Positions 45,631 to 58,304 of a stretch of DNA of 64,000 nucleotides are shown piece after piece; position 1 is the stretch's first letter; each line of letters starts with the position of its first letter. Made by a program: the position numbers and the translations under genes. Origin of the DNA: Cinnamomum chago (Eukaryota; Streptophyta; Magnoliopsida; Laurales; Lauraceae); NCBI GenBank assembly GCA_038049695.1, contig CP142453.1:116910001-116974000 (forward strand). Direction: 5' to 3'. The notes under the pieces are model-generated. The model was not told the DNA's origin. It searched no databases and saw nothing but the letters and a program-made list of their open reading frames with translations.

Positions 45631-48600
45631 TGTTCTATTTTCTATTTGAGAAATTTGGCAGCACTCACTTTGGGAGAATGGAAGATTAATTTTGGCTTGC
45701 AAGGAACGCTAAAACACTGAACAGTGAACCTAGGGATGTGGGGATAGCTGCAAGCAGTGTTGGTGGGTATCCTGCTTCACCTCCATATGGTCCGCCAGTT
45801 TGCTTTTTGGGATGCAAGCTGCTGATGGGAATTGAAAGATATTGGGTGTACAGTGTTAAGGTATTTCCTTATGTCAATTACTTTATGTTACATCTGCCAA
45901 TTCTTCTTGTTGTATTGACAAGATCCGTAGAGTATTCCGTTGAGCTTCGATTAACTACATCTGGAGAATATGTATTCGAGATAGATTAACTAGATTTTTG
46001 GTGTATTTCTTTCATCTTAAACCTTTAGCTTTGAAGTTTGTATTTTGGTTCACTAACTTTTCAAATTAAACTCTATTGTGGAAAAACCCACCTTCCTGTA
46101 ACGAGACATAAACCAGTTAATCTAATCTAATTGCTTCTTTTTTTTCTTTTTTTTTCTGTTTCTTCTAGTTGGATTATCATTTTCCTGTATAGCATGTTGG
46201 TTGAGGTGTTGCTATGGAATTTGGATGTAAAGAAAAGGTGTATGAACCATGTGGAGAAGGCGCTCTTACCAGAAAAAGAATGTGCTGATTCCCTGGAAAA
46301 ATGAGTTTCAATTATCTATTAGATATTGGCCTACGTACCACAACGATGCTTTTAGATAATGTGCAGGCAATTTAACTTGGTGGGAAGATACAAACTGCAT
46401 GTCACCATGATCGAATAGTTTTACGTTGGTGTGGTTTCTTCTACTTAACCACATGTATGGATCAACAGTGAATCACTGTTTCCTTTAACATTCTGATCAC
46501 CTGATGGATTTGGGCCAATAGATCTGCCCAGTCAGTCTGCAATGGTGAACAACTTGGATATTATACTTGTGGCACATTTTATTACTTTGTAGTTCAAAGT
46601 AATATAAAGTGCCATTTGTCCTTATTCCTATTGAATTCCTTGGAATTCATATGAAACAAGCTTCTTTTTTTTTTTGAAGAGTGAATGATCTTAAGATTAA
46701 GATGTAGATTAGATGTGCTGTTTCTTAAAGGGGTGGGCAATGATTTCCTACCAGAGGGTGCTCAGTCTTGTGGCCTGATGTACCTTCACATTCACCCCGT
46801 GTTTTCACATGGTCCCTCAAGCATCATACCAACAAAGTGTCATAATTTTCTCACGCAGGAGTGTGCATCCAGACCGTCACCAAAGATGGGACTCCCTGAA
46901 TTTCACTAGGTCCTCGATGATGAAGGGCACCTATGCAGTGGTGCCCCAGAAAAAATCGTCCATTATTGTACAAAATCCATCGAATAAGTTGATACTAATT
47001 TATGCTACCGGATGACATGCAGAGGATTATCTTACCTGCAACTTTGGAATTAAGTTTGGCATTCCCGGATGTTTTCATCACCCTTGAGTTGTTCTCACAA
47101 CAAGCTCGTATTTGGACAGTTCCATCTAATGAAAAAAATAAAACAAAGAATAAAGTTCTGGTTTGAAGCTTCTAGGATAAAGGCTAAAATGATCATATGG
47201 TCTCAATTTCTTAATACGAAGATCTTAATCATGGCCCTACTGTCCTAACCAATCTCCTCAGTGGTTGGGCCTCACATGTCCCCGGTCAGGTCAGGCAGTG
47301 ATTGGCTCAAGAATAGTCTACCGTTGAGGATATATATATATATAAAGATACTTGTGTACATATGGATTTGACCCATGTGGCACCGTTTTTCATGCGTGTA
47401 GCCTTGTGAATGGTTCAAAATGATGTGGTTTTTCCATTTGATGTAGAATGATGATTTGCACGTGCACTAGAATCCATCAGGAAGCATCTTTTTATTTATT
47501 TATTATTAATCTTTGTGATTGTAATGGTGTTGTTTGGGACCATGTCCTCATAAAGTGGAACATGTTCCTTCCCCTGCGAAGATGAGATGAAGCATCTGAC
47601 AATTCTTCTACTGCAGCATCATAGAGCCTGTGTGTTGGACGGATCTTCCTTCATCCTTTACGAGTAATTCTTCTCTTCATCATCCATCAGAGAGCAGGTA
47701 TATGCTTCAAACATCCTTTGAAAAATGGACGGTTTCTTTTGATGGCTCTTTTGACAGGCGATCATGATCATTTCTACAAGACTTGAAAAGGTGGGACACC
47801 AGGGCTCTGAGGTAGGCCTTTCCCATCCAATGATCCACCCCGTTCATTGATGGGCCTCCCACTCTTTTGATCGAGTGCACTCGATCATTCCGCTATAACA
47901 TATGCGTCTTATGCATCAAAATATATAGGAATTAAAGACATAAGAATTCACAATGAAATGAAATAGACTCTACTACCAAAGAACTAAAGAGGAGGGTAGA
48001 GAACTAATAGGGTAATTAATACTAATGTATTGATATTTATTTCTCATCATCCTTCGATTCTACCTTTTTTTTAGATGAAAAGATTATTTGATGTTCATCT
48101 TTTAAAATTCAATATCATGTTATTCCTCATTTTTAATCACTTATTAGGTATGAATCCATTTGTTTTCAATTCTTATATATTTAAATGCAAACAAACGGGT
48201 CTTATCATTTTTTTAGTCAAACTAGTGCGATCCAAGTATGTCCAGAGGTCCCATCAATGAGTGGTGAGTGGAGTTAGCCGTGGCCAACAACCCTGAGATA
48301 GAGAAAAATCTCTCTCTCTCTCTCATTTTTTTTTTTTTTTTTTAATGGGTGCGTTCGAAAATATAAGGGCCCCAGCCCACCTTCTTTTGTATGAGGTTTT
48401 GAAAAATTGTGAATCCCACCACCATGGTTATGGCGCATAGAGGAGAAAGATATGGAATGTGGACGTGCAATTTGAAAGGCAGGGGCAACTTTCATTTCAT
48501 AGGAGTCGAAGCACATTTGATGCTTGATGTAAGAGACCGACCCCCACCACAAAATCAATTAAGTTGGGCGGATTGTCAGGGAGTCAACATCCATCCAAGA

Positions 48601-51600
48601 CAGAAGGTGGCCCACCATCAGATGAATGCTATCTTCTCATGATGGTAGCTTTCCCAAAGCGAACCCTTGATTTACGGGGTGCGTCCCAAAGGTTGGCGTG
48701 GGGTTGTTTGTCTCCTGCCCAATCTCACTCGTGCCTCTCTGTCTTCTTTATCATTAGTCATTACTGATGCTTGCAAAGTCCCCACTCATTTTATTCTCAA
48801 CTTGTCAGTGTTGCTTCTTGTTTGTGGATTCTATTGTTCCAATTAAGCTAATTCAACTACTGACCATGGCTAGAACCACCGGCCACTTGGTGTTTAAAAA
48901 ATCTTCTTCCAAACTCTCTATCCTACTGGGTTCGTAACTCGGGCGAGTCTGTTTAAGTTGGAGGAAGAACTCAACTCAATCCAGGTTTTGCCAAATCATT
49001 TGACTCGGTGCCAAGTTGGTGTATCGATATTTGTATAGGAGACGTCCTCATTTAGATTTGAAAAGTCCTATGCTTTGGATCTAAAATATGATAACAGTAG
49101 TAGCTAGGCCATGTGAAGAGCTTGATTGATTAAACTCTGGACTCTGAACTTGTAAAAAGACCTCCAAGTTCAAATAGGCTGTAGATGGGTCCAGATCCGG
49201 GTCACTTGATCCAGGCCAAAAATTAAGTTGTCAAGACCAACAATTTATAATCGATTGTGGATCCAAGATTCCCATCAGGTCCAAATGTAGATAATCATAT
49301 TCTGAAGCCTGAAGGGCTCTTGCCTGATCTTTGCATAAAAATAGTGTGTATCCAGGGTGCTATTGTTGGAGATGTGACTCCCTACCAAAAGTTGGGCCTG
49401 TTTGACACAAACCCATAGTGGCTGTGGCATTTCTACGTTCGTGTGTACGATCAACAGTAAAAATTCTAGACTAGAGTTTCCTTTAAAAACAGTGAAAACT
49501 CTAGACCGGACTATAGATTGGCTTACTCCATTTTATTCCATAGACTGCGTCCAGAGCTGATAGCTGGCGCAATAAGTAAAATCTGTATTGGTTGAACCTG
49601 GGTTTGAATTGTTTACCAAATGGAGGAGTGACTACAAACAAATAACTGAGTGGATAATTTTATCTTAAGGATCTATACAAGGGACAATCTTATGATCATC
49701 AACCAACCCTCTCACGTTCACAGCCTCTCATGAATCCTTTACCTCAAATTTGAACCTTGTGATCGATCACTGCCATTAACCATTGTGTTCAGGTTGAACA
49801 TTTCTCTTATGTCTTCACCAATGATTCTTTAAGCCTTAAAATATGAACTTATTGACTAATGCATAGAGATTCTCATTACCCCACTCCCTTTTATTGGTAG
49901 TGTTCCCCAGTGTCCCTCAAATAAGAGGCTGGTCCCTTAGAAGAACATTATCCTACACTTGGGTAAATTGGTATTTAGGTATGGAGTGACTGAACACAGA
50001 TCTCAATATCAATTGGCTTAAAATGACAAAACTATCATCTTTGCCCAAAGTTTTTCGATTGGGCCTTTGAATATATATATCCAGTGTGACCAGGGATCAA
50101 GTCCAATATTATTATAGATTGGGTCACTGGTCCATGAGCGATTCTCATGTTGCATCACACGCTCAACAGCGCTTCCCACTAACTATACCAAGAAGTGGGT
50201 GCGGCCCTAAATTCAACTTCAAGTTGGGATGCATCACCATCTATCCATGTCCCAATGATGTCTAAGAAGACGTAGCTTGACCAATGTGACTACACTCTCC
50301 TTTCAGGTCTTGACAAGAAGAGTCTTTTTTCTAATCCGGAATCATTTCCGGATTACTATACACACAAGCCTCGTATATGTGACACCTTCTACTAGATGAT
50401 TGGTCATGTGCATGCTCATTGATCTGGGCCATTCATCAACCGACAAAACAACCTATACCATTGATTGGATGTTCTCTCAGTCAACAGCTAATGGGGCATC
50501 ACACAGTTTTCATCAACAGGGGACCACATTCATTGATCGAACAATTAGAACCACTTGATCAATGTATTTTTTTTTTTTTTGGCCAACCTAATTGAGGGTA
50601 TATCGCATATCAGTTGCATGAACTTAAAACGTTTGGAGTTGAAAATTCATGGCTCAGCCCACCAATTCAACCCAGCATGCACAGGTTGCAAATCCCAACT
50701 CAATAGCCGAAAGGGTTGGACTCGGGTTTGATCCAAACATCATATTCAACCCAAAAAAGCTTCATTAACTCAACACACCACTTTGTACTTTAATTTGACA
50801 TGCAAAGCCAACCTTGACTCAACCGAAGATCCCGGAGTCTGACATGACATTTTCGACCTGATTAAAAAAATGGGGTAGTAGGCATACACCCATTACCTTA
50901 GAAGGTCGACCCAACCCATTGGTATAGCCCTTAGACTGGTGGGTACCTAAAATTTTAAAAATATAATTGGGTGGTTTTTACACCCATTTTCCATGTATCT
51001 GTTTGCATGATTGGTTGATTCTTCATCAATTTTGGTTGAGTTTTCATTACATTTGTACTCAATATATATCGATGATAAGAAAAAAAATAAGTGGGGCCTG
51101 ATGCATCCCTTCACATGTCATCATCATTCGGTTTTGATCGAACGGCGATTGAACCCACAATTGCCAATTGCCAATTGCCAATTGCCAAGAAAGGAGACTT
51201 TGAAGTAGGCTTTGCTACTAAAAACAGGAGCATGGAGTCATTGACAATAGGACGATCATGTGGTCCAGTGCACGTGCTTTCCAGTTATTGATAATGCATT
51301 CACTCGCACAAAAACAAAACATGGAGGGAGTGAGGAAAGGGCACAAATATTATAATTATCAACAACAAAAGAAATGAAAGGTGTTTCTTCAGTCTTCACA
51401 ACTGTAGATAGGTTGTTGTGCTAATCTTCCACATATATACCAAGATTTTATGTCAACTCCTACCGACATTTTGGCACTAGCTAGCTAGTCCATTTAAATC
51501 CATTAATCCACAACTGATCAAACTTCAAATGTATGGCCAAAAGTGGATGGAATGTATTAACTTCGGACTTGGATTATTCTAGCCCAACAATTCAGCTCCA

Positions 51601-52150
51601 TTTGGAAAGTTGTGACTCTCTAATTATAGTAACTTTTATAAATCCCCAATCCAGATGTGTCTGGCACTTTGTCTTGGGAGTTCGATCTTCCTATATATGT
51701 TGGGTCCATGTAAATCACTCCACTCAAAAGATGATCACATGTATAAAGTACATTGTAGAAAATTAAGTGACTAAAATCTAAAATAACCCTAATGCTCATC
51801 TAATCTTAATTCATAACAAAAGATATCCAACTTTATATATATAGAACTATTTTTTAACACATCTCTAAAATACATAAAACAATAAGATAGTTGAATTAAA
51901 TACTCACACCTACGCACACTACACAAGTCTTGTGACTCAAATGATACGATCCTAGATAGATAATAGATATGTTTCTGTGGAGATCAGGGAGGTGTTTTCT
52001 CATTGAGATACCAATTGATTGATTGATTTGGGAGGTTTGAATTTCATAAGTAGGTCCCACTTCTAAATTTTAAATTTATAGGACTTGGCTCAGAGGAGTA
52101 GAAGTCTACAGTGGAAGAGTTGCCACAAGGTTTTGCTTTGTGAAAGACTC
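45631..52150. other. Intergenic region, no gene recognised
   Basis: Includes the CPSF160 3' UTR at its left end. It has no long open frame with recognisable homology. Simple features: a (TC)n plus T-run at 48309-48343 and a heptanucleotide repeat at 51160-51187. Several short T-runs could mark decayed retroposed tails (46668, 50569). Many short frames here look random. Confidence 0.6.
51160..51187. repeat. (ATTGCCA)4 tandem repeat
   Basis: Four exact copies of the heptamer ATTGCCA. It is about 1.1 kb upstream of the DUF668 gene start. The unit TTGCCAAT is the complement of a CCAAT-box-like core (ATTGG), which may be coincidence. Confidence 0.9.
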
Positions 52151-52326
52151 ACACAAGAGTAGCCCACATGTGTTCTTCTTCCTCATCTTCTCACTGTGCC
52201 TTTCTTTTATTACCTTTTTCTCTTTCTATATTGTTTCTTCTGTTCTCTCTCCCCCATAAACAGAAACCCAGAAAGAAAGTCCAAAGAGAAGAAGGATTTG
52301 CTTCTCTTCTTCCTTGAACAAAAACC

Positions 52327-53754
52327 ATGGCTCTTGAGTCATGGTTAATCAAAGTAAAAACCACCATCTCAAACAGCCTCCCCACATCCAACATCAAGAA
52401 GAGACCCAAAATCGAGGTCTTAGCTTTCGAGATCTCAGGTCTCATGTCCAAACTCCTCCACCTCTGGCAATCCCTCTCCCACAACCAAATCACCCATCTC
52501 CACAAACAAGCAATCGCCCTTGATGGCGTGAAAAAACTGGTATCCGACGACGAGTCCTTCCTCCTGAGCCTCGCCTGCGCGGAGATGGGAGAGACTTTGA
52601 GACTCATCGCCAGATCTATCTCTAGACTCTGCAAGCGCTGCAACGACTTGGGTCTCCAGCACTTCGATCGCTTCTTCGACGAGTTCTCTGACTCGGGTCT
52701 AGACACTCACTCCTGGGTCATGACTCGTAAGGAAATGGAAAAGATGGCGAAGAAGATGACTCGATACGTCGCTAAAACCTCTGAGCTTCATAAGCAGATG
52801 GAGGAGCTGCCAGACACGGAGAGAGCGTTGAAGAGATTGCTTGAAAGTAGTAGGAAAGACTCGAGAGATTCGCCACCTCCAGCTATCAAGATGAAGAAGG
52901 TGGAGGAGCTCCAACAGAAGCTTTCGTTGCAGAGAAATGAAGTGAAGCATCTCAAGGAGAGCTCTCTCTGGTGCCTCACCTTCGAAACAGTCGCGTCCAT
53001 GCTCGCACGATCATCTTTCACAGTCCTCGCTAGAATCAAACAAGTATTTGCAATTCGACATGAGAAAGCACCCTCTTCTCTCCCTCGCACTTTCTCCACC
53101 TCCTCAGCAGCAGTTCACCCATCCGATAACTCCACTCCATGCAAATTCATTTCAGAGCCTTTGACATCCAAACCCCAACTACAAGATCCTGGAGAAATCA
53201 AACATCTCTCACATGGGTGCTTCTTCTTTTCCAACATGGATGTTCTCAAACCCCCTCCATCGACTTTGGGAGCTGTTGCACTCGCTCTCCACTACGCCAA
53301 CTTGATTATCATCATGGAGAAGATGGTTAGATCACCCCATCTGATCGGCGTCGACACGAGGGACGATCTCTATTCCATGTTGCCGACGAGCATGAGGGTG
53401 TTGTTGAGGAAGAGATTGAGAGGTGTTGGGTACTCAGCGAGCGACCCGGCGCTCGCCGGAGAGTGGCGGGAGGCTTTGAGAAGGATATTGGAGTGGCTGT
53501 CACCACTGGCACATAACATGATAAGGTGGCAAAGTGAGAGGAGCCTAGAGCAGCAGAAGACGGCGGCGAGGCCGTCGACGACTGGCGTCTTGCTTCTGCA
53601 GACGCTGTATTTTGCGGACCAGGTTAAGACGGAGGCAGCAATAGCAGAGCTTTTGGTGGGGTTGAATTATGTATGGAGGTTTGAGAGGGAGATGAATGCT
53701 AAGGTGTTGTTGGAGTGTTCTAATGCCTTGTCAGAATTGCAAGGAAATGGATAG
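52327..53754 (+). CDS. DUF3475/DUF668 protein, PSK-SIMULATOR-like family
   Basis: Single-exon gene for 475 residues. The ATG sits in a good plant context (AACCATGGCT) behind a CT-rich leader at about 52197-52260, and the stop is TAG at 53752-53754. A DUF3475 region covers about residues 28-90 (VLAFEISGLMSKLLHLWQSL, AIALDGVKKLVSDDESFLL). A charged, coiled-coil-like helix lies at about 186-212. DUF668 is at about 312-400 (STLGAVALALHYANLIIIME, DDLYSMLPTSMRVLLRKRL). This combination defines a plant-specific family that includes the PSK SIMULATOR proteins, linked to phytosulfokine-dependent growth. The length is close to the short Arabidopsis member At5g51670. The N-terminus lacks the MG start needed for myristoylation. 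No direct function is assigned. Coding GC is visibly higher than in the flanks. Confidence 0.9.
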   Translation: MALESWLIKVKTTISNSLPTSNIKKRPKIEVLAFEISGLMSKLLHLWQSLSHNQITHLHKQAIALDGVKKLVSDDESFLLSLACAEMGETLRLIARSISRLCKRCNDLGLQHFDRFFDEFSDSGLDTHSWVMTRKEMEKMAKKMTRYVAKTSELHKQMEELPDTERALKRLLESSRKDSRDSPPPAIKMKKVEELQQKLSLQRNEVKHLKESSLWCLTFETVASMLARSSFTVLARIKQVFAIRHEKAPSSLPRTFSTSSAAVHPSDNSTPCKFISEPLTSKPQLQDPGEIKHLSHGCFFFSNMDVLKPPPSTLGAVALALHYANLIIIMEKMVRSPHLIGVDTRDDLYSMLPTSMRVLLRKRLRGVGYSASDPALAGEWREALRRILEWLSPLAHNMIRWQSERSLEQQKTAARPSTTGVLLLQTLYFADQVKTEAAIAELLVGLNYVWRFEREMNAKVLLECSNALSELQGNG

Positions 53755-56700
53755 AGTTATCTAATTATATATATATCTTCTTTATTTTGTTCTTCTTCTT
53801 GTCCATTTCATGATTTTGTTGTTTCTTTCTTCTTCTTCTTCTTCTTCTTCTCTCTTGTAGAAATGGGTTGAATGAGATGGAGAGGTGTTTTGGTTGAGAT
53901 GTTTGGAGGGTTTGATTTACTAATAACCTTACTCTTGTAATTTCTGTGTAAGTTAAAGTAGATTTATACGCATAAGTGTTGAAATAGATTTATATGCATA
54001 AGTGAGAGGAGTTTTAATATAAGTTGGATTCATTGAATCCTGATCTTGTTTAGTTGCAGATTTGTGAATGCTGTGCATGCTTTCCATTCACTACTCATTT
54101 CTTAATCGACACTAGCGCTTTGTGCTTTTGAGAGTTGAGACTCATGAGTATTCGAGAGTTTTTCACGTCGGCAATGTCTGCCAAAGTTTGACGGGATGGT
54201 CCAGACCAGCCCCAATAGAAACTGATCAACATAGTGGACATCATTTCATGGGACCCAATTTGGGACCGTTACCCATCTTAGTTTGAGGTGGGTTTGGAAA
54301 GGTCTCATCATGGATAACTTGGGTTCAAAATCCATATTCGGAGAACAAGATACCCATAGATTTAGGGCCTCGGAAATTTAACAGTGTAACTTAAGCTGAA
54401 TGGATCAAATGGTGAGAACATGGGTTTGATTAGCATTAAAAGTTAGGTCCCTGACTATACTATACCAAGGGGGTTGGATTGATGAACACAAGTGGGTCCC
54501 ACAAAAAGCTCCATATTCATTTTACGGTTCTGGTAATATTATGCATATATGGGCTGAGCCAGAATTCTAGGCCTAATACCTACTGGGTGGGCTTGGACAA
54601 CTATTGCATGGCCTGGTCCACTGCATCCTAGAAGCCTTTACAAAGTATGCTGTATGAGAGAATTACTGCTCTGCTCTAGTGACTTGGCTCATCAGTCATT
54701 TTCCTATTAAAACACGAGGAGGGTCAGTAGGAATTGGGGTTGAGCGTGATCATGAGGTGGTAGTACACAGACATGATTAGGGGACTAGGGGCAGAAACTG
54801 TCCCCTACCTAATGATCTAAGATAGTGTACACATGTACACAGCATGTATGATAATAACTCATGATGCAAAGATTAATCATCTTGCCCTAACCTTGAATAT
54901 TAGAAGTACTTTTGACCGTTTCTCTGTCTCATTGAAATTATCTTCCTTCCCTCTATTGGAGTGAGTTTTTCCAAGTTGTTAATTTCTACGGGGAAGGTAG
55001 GAAAGTGAGATTCCTCTCCCCTGTAGAAATGCATGCCAATTACTTTGCACAACATCATCTCACTTCCCAAACAACTCTCTAAATTTCAATTCCATTTTAA
55101 ACAAATTAAAGTTGGACCTTCTCTCCAATCCTGTTGGAATAGGTTCCAGCTAATACTATTGAAGATGATCTATATATTTACTGAAGATACTGAATTGATC
55201 AATGAGTAGGGAGCACCACTAAGATTGAACTATAATTGGGATATAGTTGTGCATGGTCCAGCATGCATGCATGCAGTCATGCTTTGAGCAAGCTGGGGAG
55301 GAGCACGAGACTCGGTCAATCAGCAATGGCTTGGTGCGTAGAATGCATGGCATGTGCCCACACTCTACCCGAGAGATATGGCACTGGAGGACTGAGTTAA
55401 AAATACATGTGACAGTGCATATTAGTGCATGTGCATGTACCAACTGATTGAGGCATGTTAGTTGTTCTCTCTCACATGCAGATTCCTCTCTCCTCACTCC
55501 TCAATTGCCCACAGGCTGTGATTCAAACAGTACTATTGACCTTATAGAACCACCATCATTAATGGACCATGATCAAAGATCTCCAGCATGGAAGATCCTA
55601 GCCATCTATGGATTTATCAAGTTGGGTCATAAGCAATCAAACTGACCCCTATAATTTCCTTTTCATATTTCAAATTAAAGGTAAATTAGTTGGATTTTTT
55701 TTTAAGAGTAAGTTAGTTCTTTATTTCTTCTAAAAGAATAATATATAGAAAATGAGCCCTAAAAACCCAAATTTGGTCTTAGAGGCTCCAAATGGGGCAT
55801 ACCCCATTATTACATAGATAAATGAACGTTAAAATCAACAAATAAAAAATGTGAAATACACCGTCAACCGTCAAGGCATCAAGCAATCAAAGACACCATA
55901 ACAATATATGATTAACATTACCAGCAATGGGAGGTTTACAGGAATTTAGGAACTTGTTTCAACTTCTTCTTGACTTTATACTTAGTGTTGCAAATAAGAA
56001 GACATGCCACTACTCAGTGTTTGTACACTCAATCCCAATAAAACATAAATTCTAATACTATTTCCCAAAGTCAGACTCCTCATTGAAAAAATGGAAAGGT
56101 ACATCAGACGCACTCGTACGTCACATATGCCATGTGCATTGATCCTCCAAAGTGTCGTTGAAACGAGACACTGATCAATAATGAAAATTAAAACTGATTA
56201 GTGATAACATAATAAATACAAATGGTATTCTTCCCAAACGAAATCAAATATATGGTGCATGTGGATATTGGATTATCCTAGAGACAACTGTTTTCTTTTT
56301 GCTTCTATTTAAGTATGTCAATGGCCACTCACTAACAAGTTACCAGGAGGCCGATCTGACCTTAAAAAATACGAGGTCTGAACCCCTTTTAGGTTTATAA
56401 CCACATGCATTGCAAGGTCCATAGCAATGAACAAAATATATATATAGACACACACACACATGAAAAATATTCATGCACATCTATCCCTGGGCCGACTTTT
56501 TGATACATCTGAATCATCTACATAGATGAGATCAGCTTAAGTAAACTAGACCCATCAAGTTTTCCATATAGTATAATTAGGTGTTCACGGGTCAAACTAG
56601 ACGCACCTTTTAAGTAGTGTCCTTCTATCACCCTACTTGGGATGGATACGAGTGGTCCAAATATCTTTTTGATAAGATATTCCTAACACTCAAATTTGAA

Positions 56701-57601
56701 GCTTCAAAGTTTGATGGTTTTTTTAAGAACAATTATATTTGTGATTGAATCTAATGTTGGTTTCTAATCAAGTTCATGTCAAATTAGAGTGGGTGCCAAT
56801 TCTTGGAATATGTGAATGAAAATGGCTTGGATTTGTCAAAGTGAGTTACAATGCTATCGAATAGAGAAGGACATAGAGGGACTTAACTCAAAAAGTGGTT
56901 GATTTGAGGAAGATCTAGTAAATGGATCTAGTTAATTTGGGGTCAATAGAGGGACTAATCATGGGATTTGGGAGGTACGGAAAGAGACATCTTGGATGGG
57001 CCCGTATATCAAGTTTGGGATCAATCACATATCTCTAACCCCTTCATACGTGACCCACAAATTTAAAGACCTTATATTAAAAAAAAGAATTTCACCCTCA
57101 ATCCAACGGTCCAAACTATTCGAATTAGTGAAAACTAAATGGATCCGATGTAATTCGGATGGTCACATATGTGTGGATGGTTCAGATAGATTATAAATTC
57201 GGCCCCACTATATTGTCCTTCACCCTATAGTATGATGAGAGTTAGATGCACATGAATATTTTCCAAAATAATATACTATGTTTTGAGAGGGTACGGTCTC
57301 ATTTGTTTGGTACCAAATACGCATTAATCAAGTCCCGATCCACACCCACCATGTACCCAATCCAGACCCTGAGCCAGTTATATCCTTACTTTGTGGGTTT
57401 GAATTCTGATGGGCATGCTTCATCATCACTCTTCAAGCAAGGTTCTCCACTAATAGGCGCAGCTTTTAGATGACTTGTTTTCAGAAAAACAACTGAATGG
57501 GCCTAACCCAGCACAAATTCATGAAATGTCTCTACCCTCTTGGTCTCCATGAAAGTAGGAGATCACAGTGGGGTCTGATTCATCATATGGTGGGCCGTGT
57601 G
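53755..57601. other. Intergenic region between the DUF668 gene and the hAT transposon
   Basis: The DUF668 3' flank contains a (TTC)n repeat at 53824-53850. The rest has GCATGCATGCATGC near 55262, a T-run at 55697 followed by a possible retroposed tail, and a (CA)n at 56449-56460. No gene is recognised; the longest frames (80-90 codons) show no homology I know. Confidence 0.6.
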
Positions 57602-58304
57602 CAGGGGCAGATCTAGGACTTCTAATCTGGGGGGGCTGCACTTAAGTTACACTAAAAAAATAGCAACAATGTCTCACCAAAAACTATAAAAAAATAGCAA
57701 CAAGCACTTGGAAGGCACACAATTTTAATGAATTAGCATAAAAACCTAGCATATCAATATCAATGATCCTACCTTTAACAAAAAAAAGATTGACAAGAAT
57801 ACCGCCAATACCTTGATATATTGACATCACAAAGACTTCCAAGAGAACCCCTTCATCATCCTCCTTTCTTCGGGCTTGGAACCGACAATGCAAAGGCTTT
57901 CTTAAGCTTGCATTGGTGGAGTTAAAAAGGGGTGGTTTGAATAATCTCACAAGCCTGTAAAACAAACAAGCATACTTATAAAAACAAACAACAATAATAA
58001 AAATTATACATATATGCCCAAAAGATTGTTAGATCACATGTCCAAAATGTTCAACAAGTTCGTTACAAATATCCAATAAATGTTACAAAATAATTCAAGT
58101 ATTTGTAAAGATATTTACTAACGGTTATGAATATTGCTAACGGATAATAAATGTGACAAATATTTGCATTACTAATAAGAAATCTCAAATGTTGCAAAAT
58201 CACCCAAATGGTGTAGTGTATACTACTCAAAATCAACAAAAAAATGTCTTCACAATAGATTTTGACAAGTATGACAAGAGACAAACAAAAGTTAAAACAT
58301 GACA

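Noticed and set aside
55690..55840. Retroposed tail after the T-run at 55697
   Set aside because: No flanking duplication and no recognisable body.
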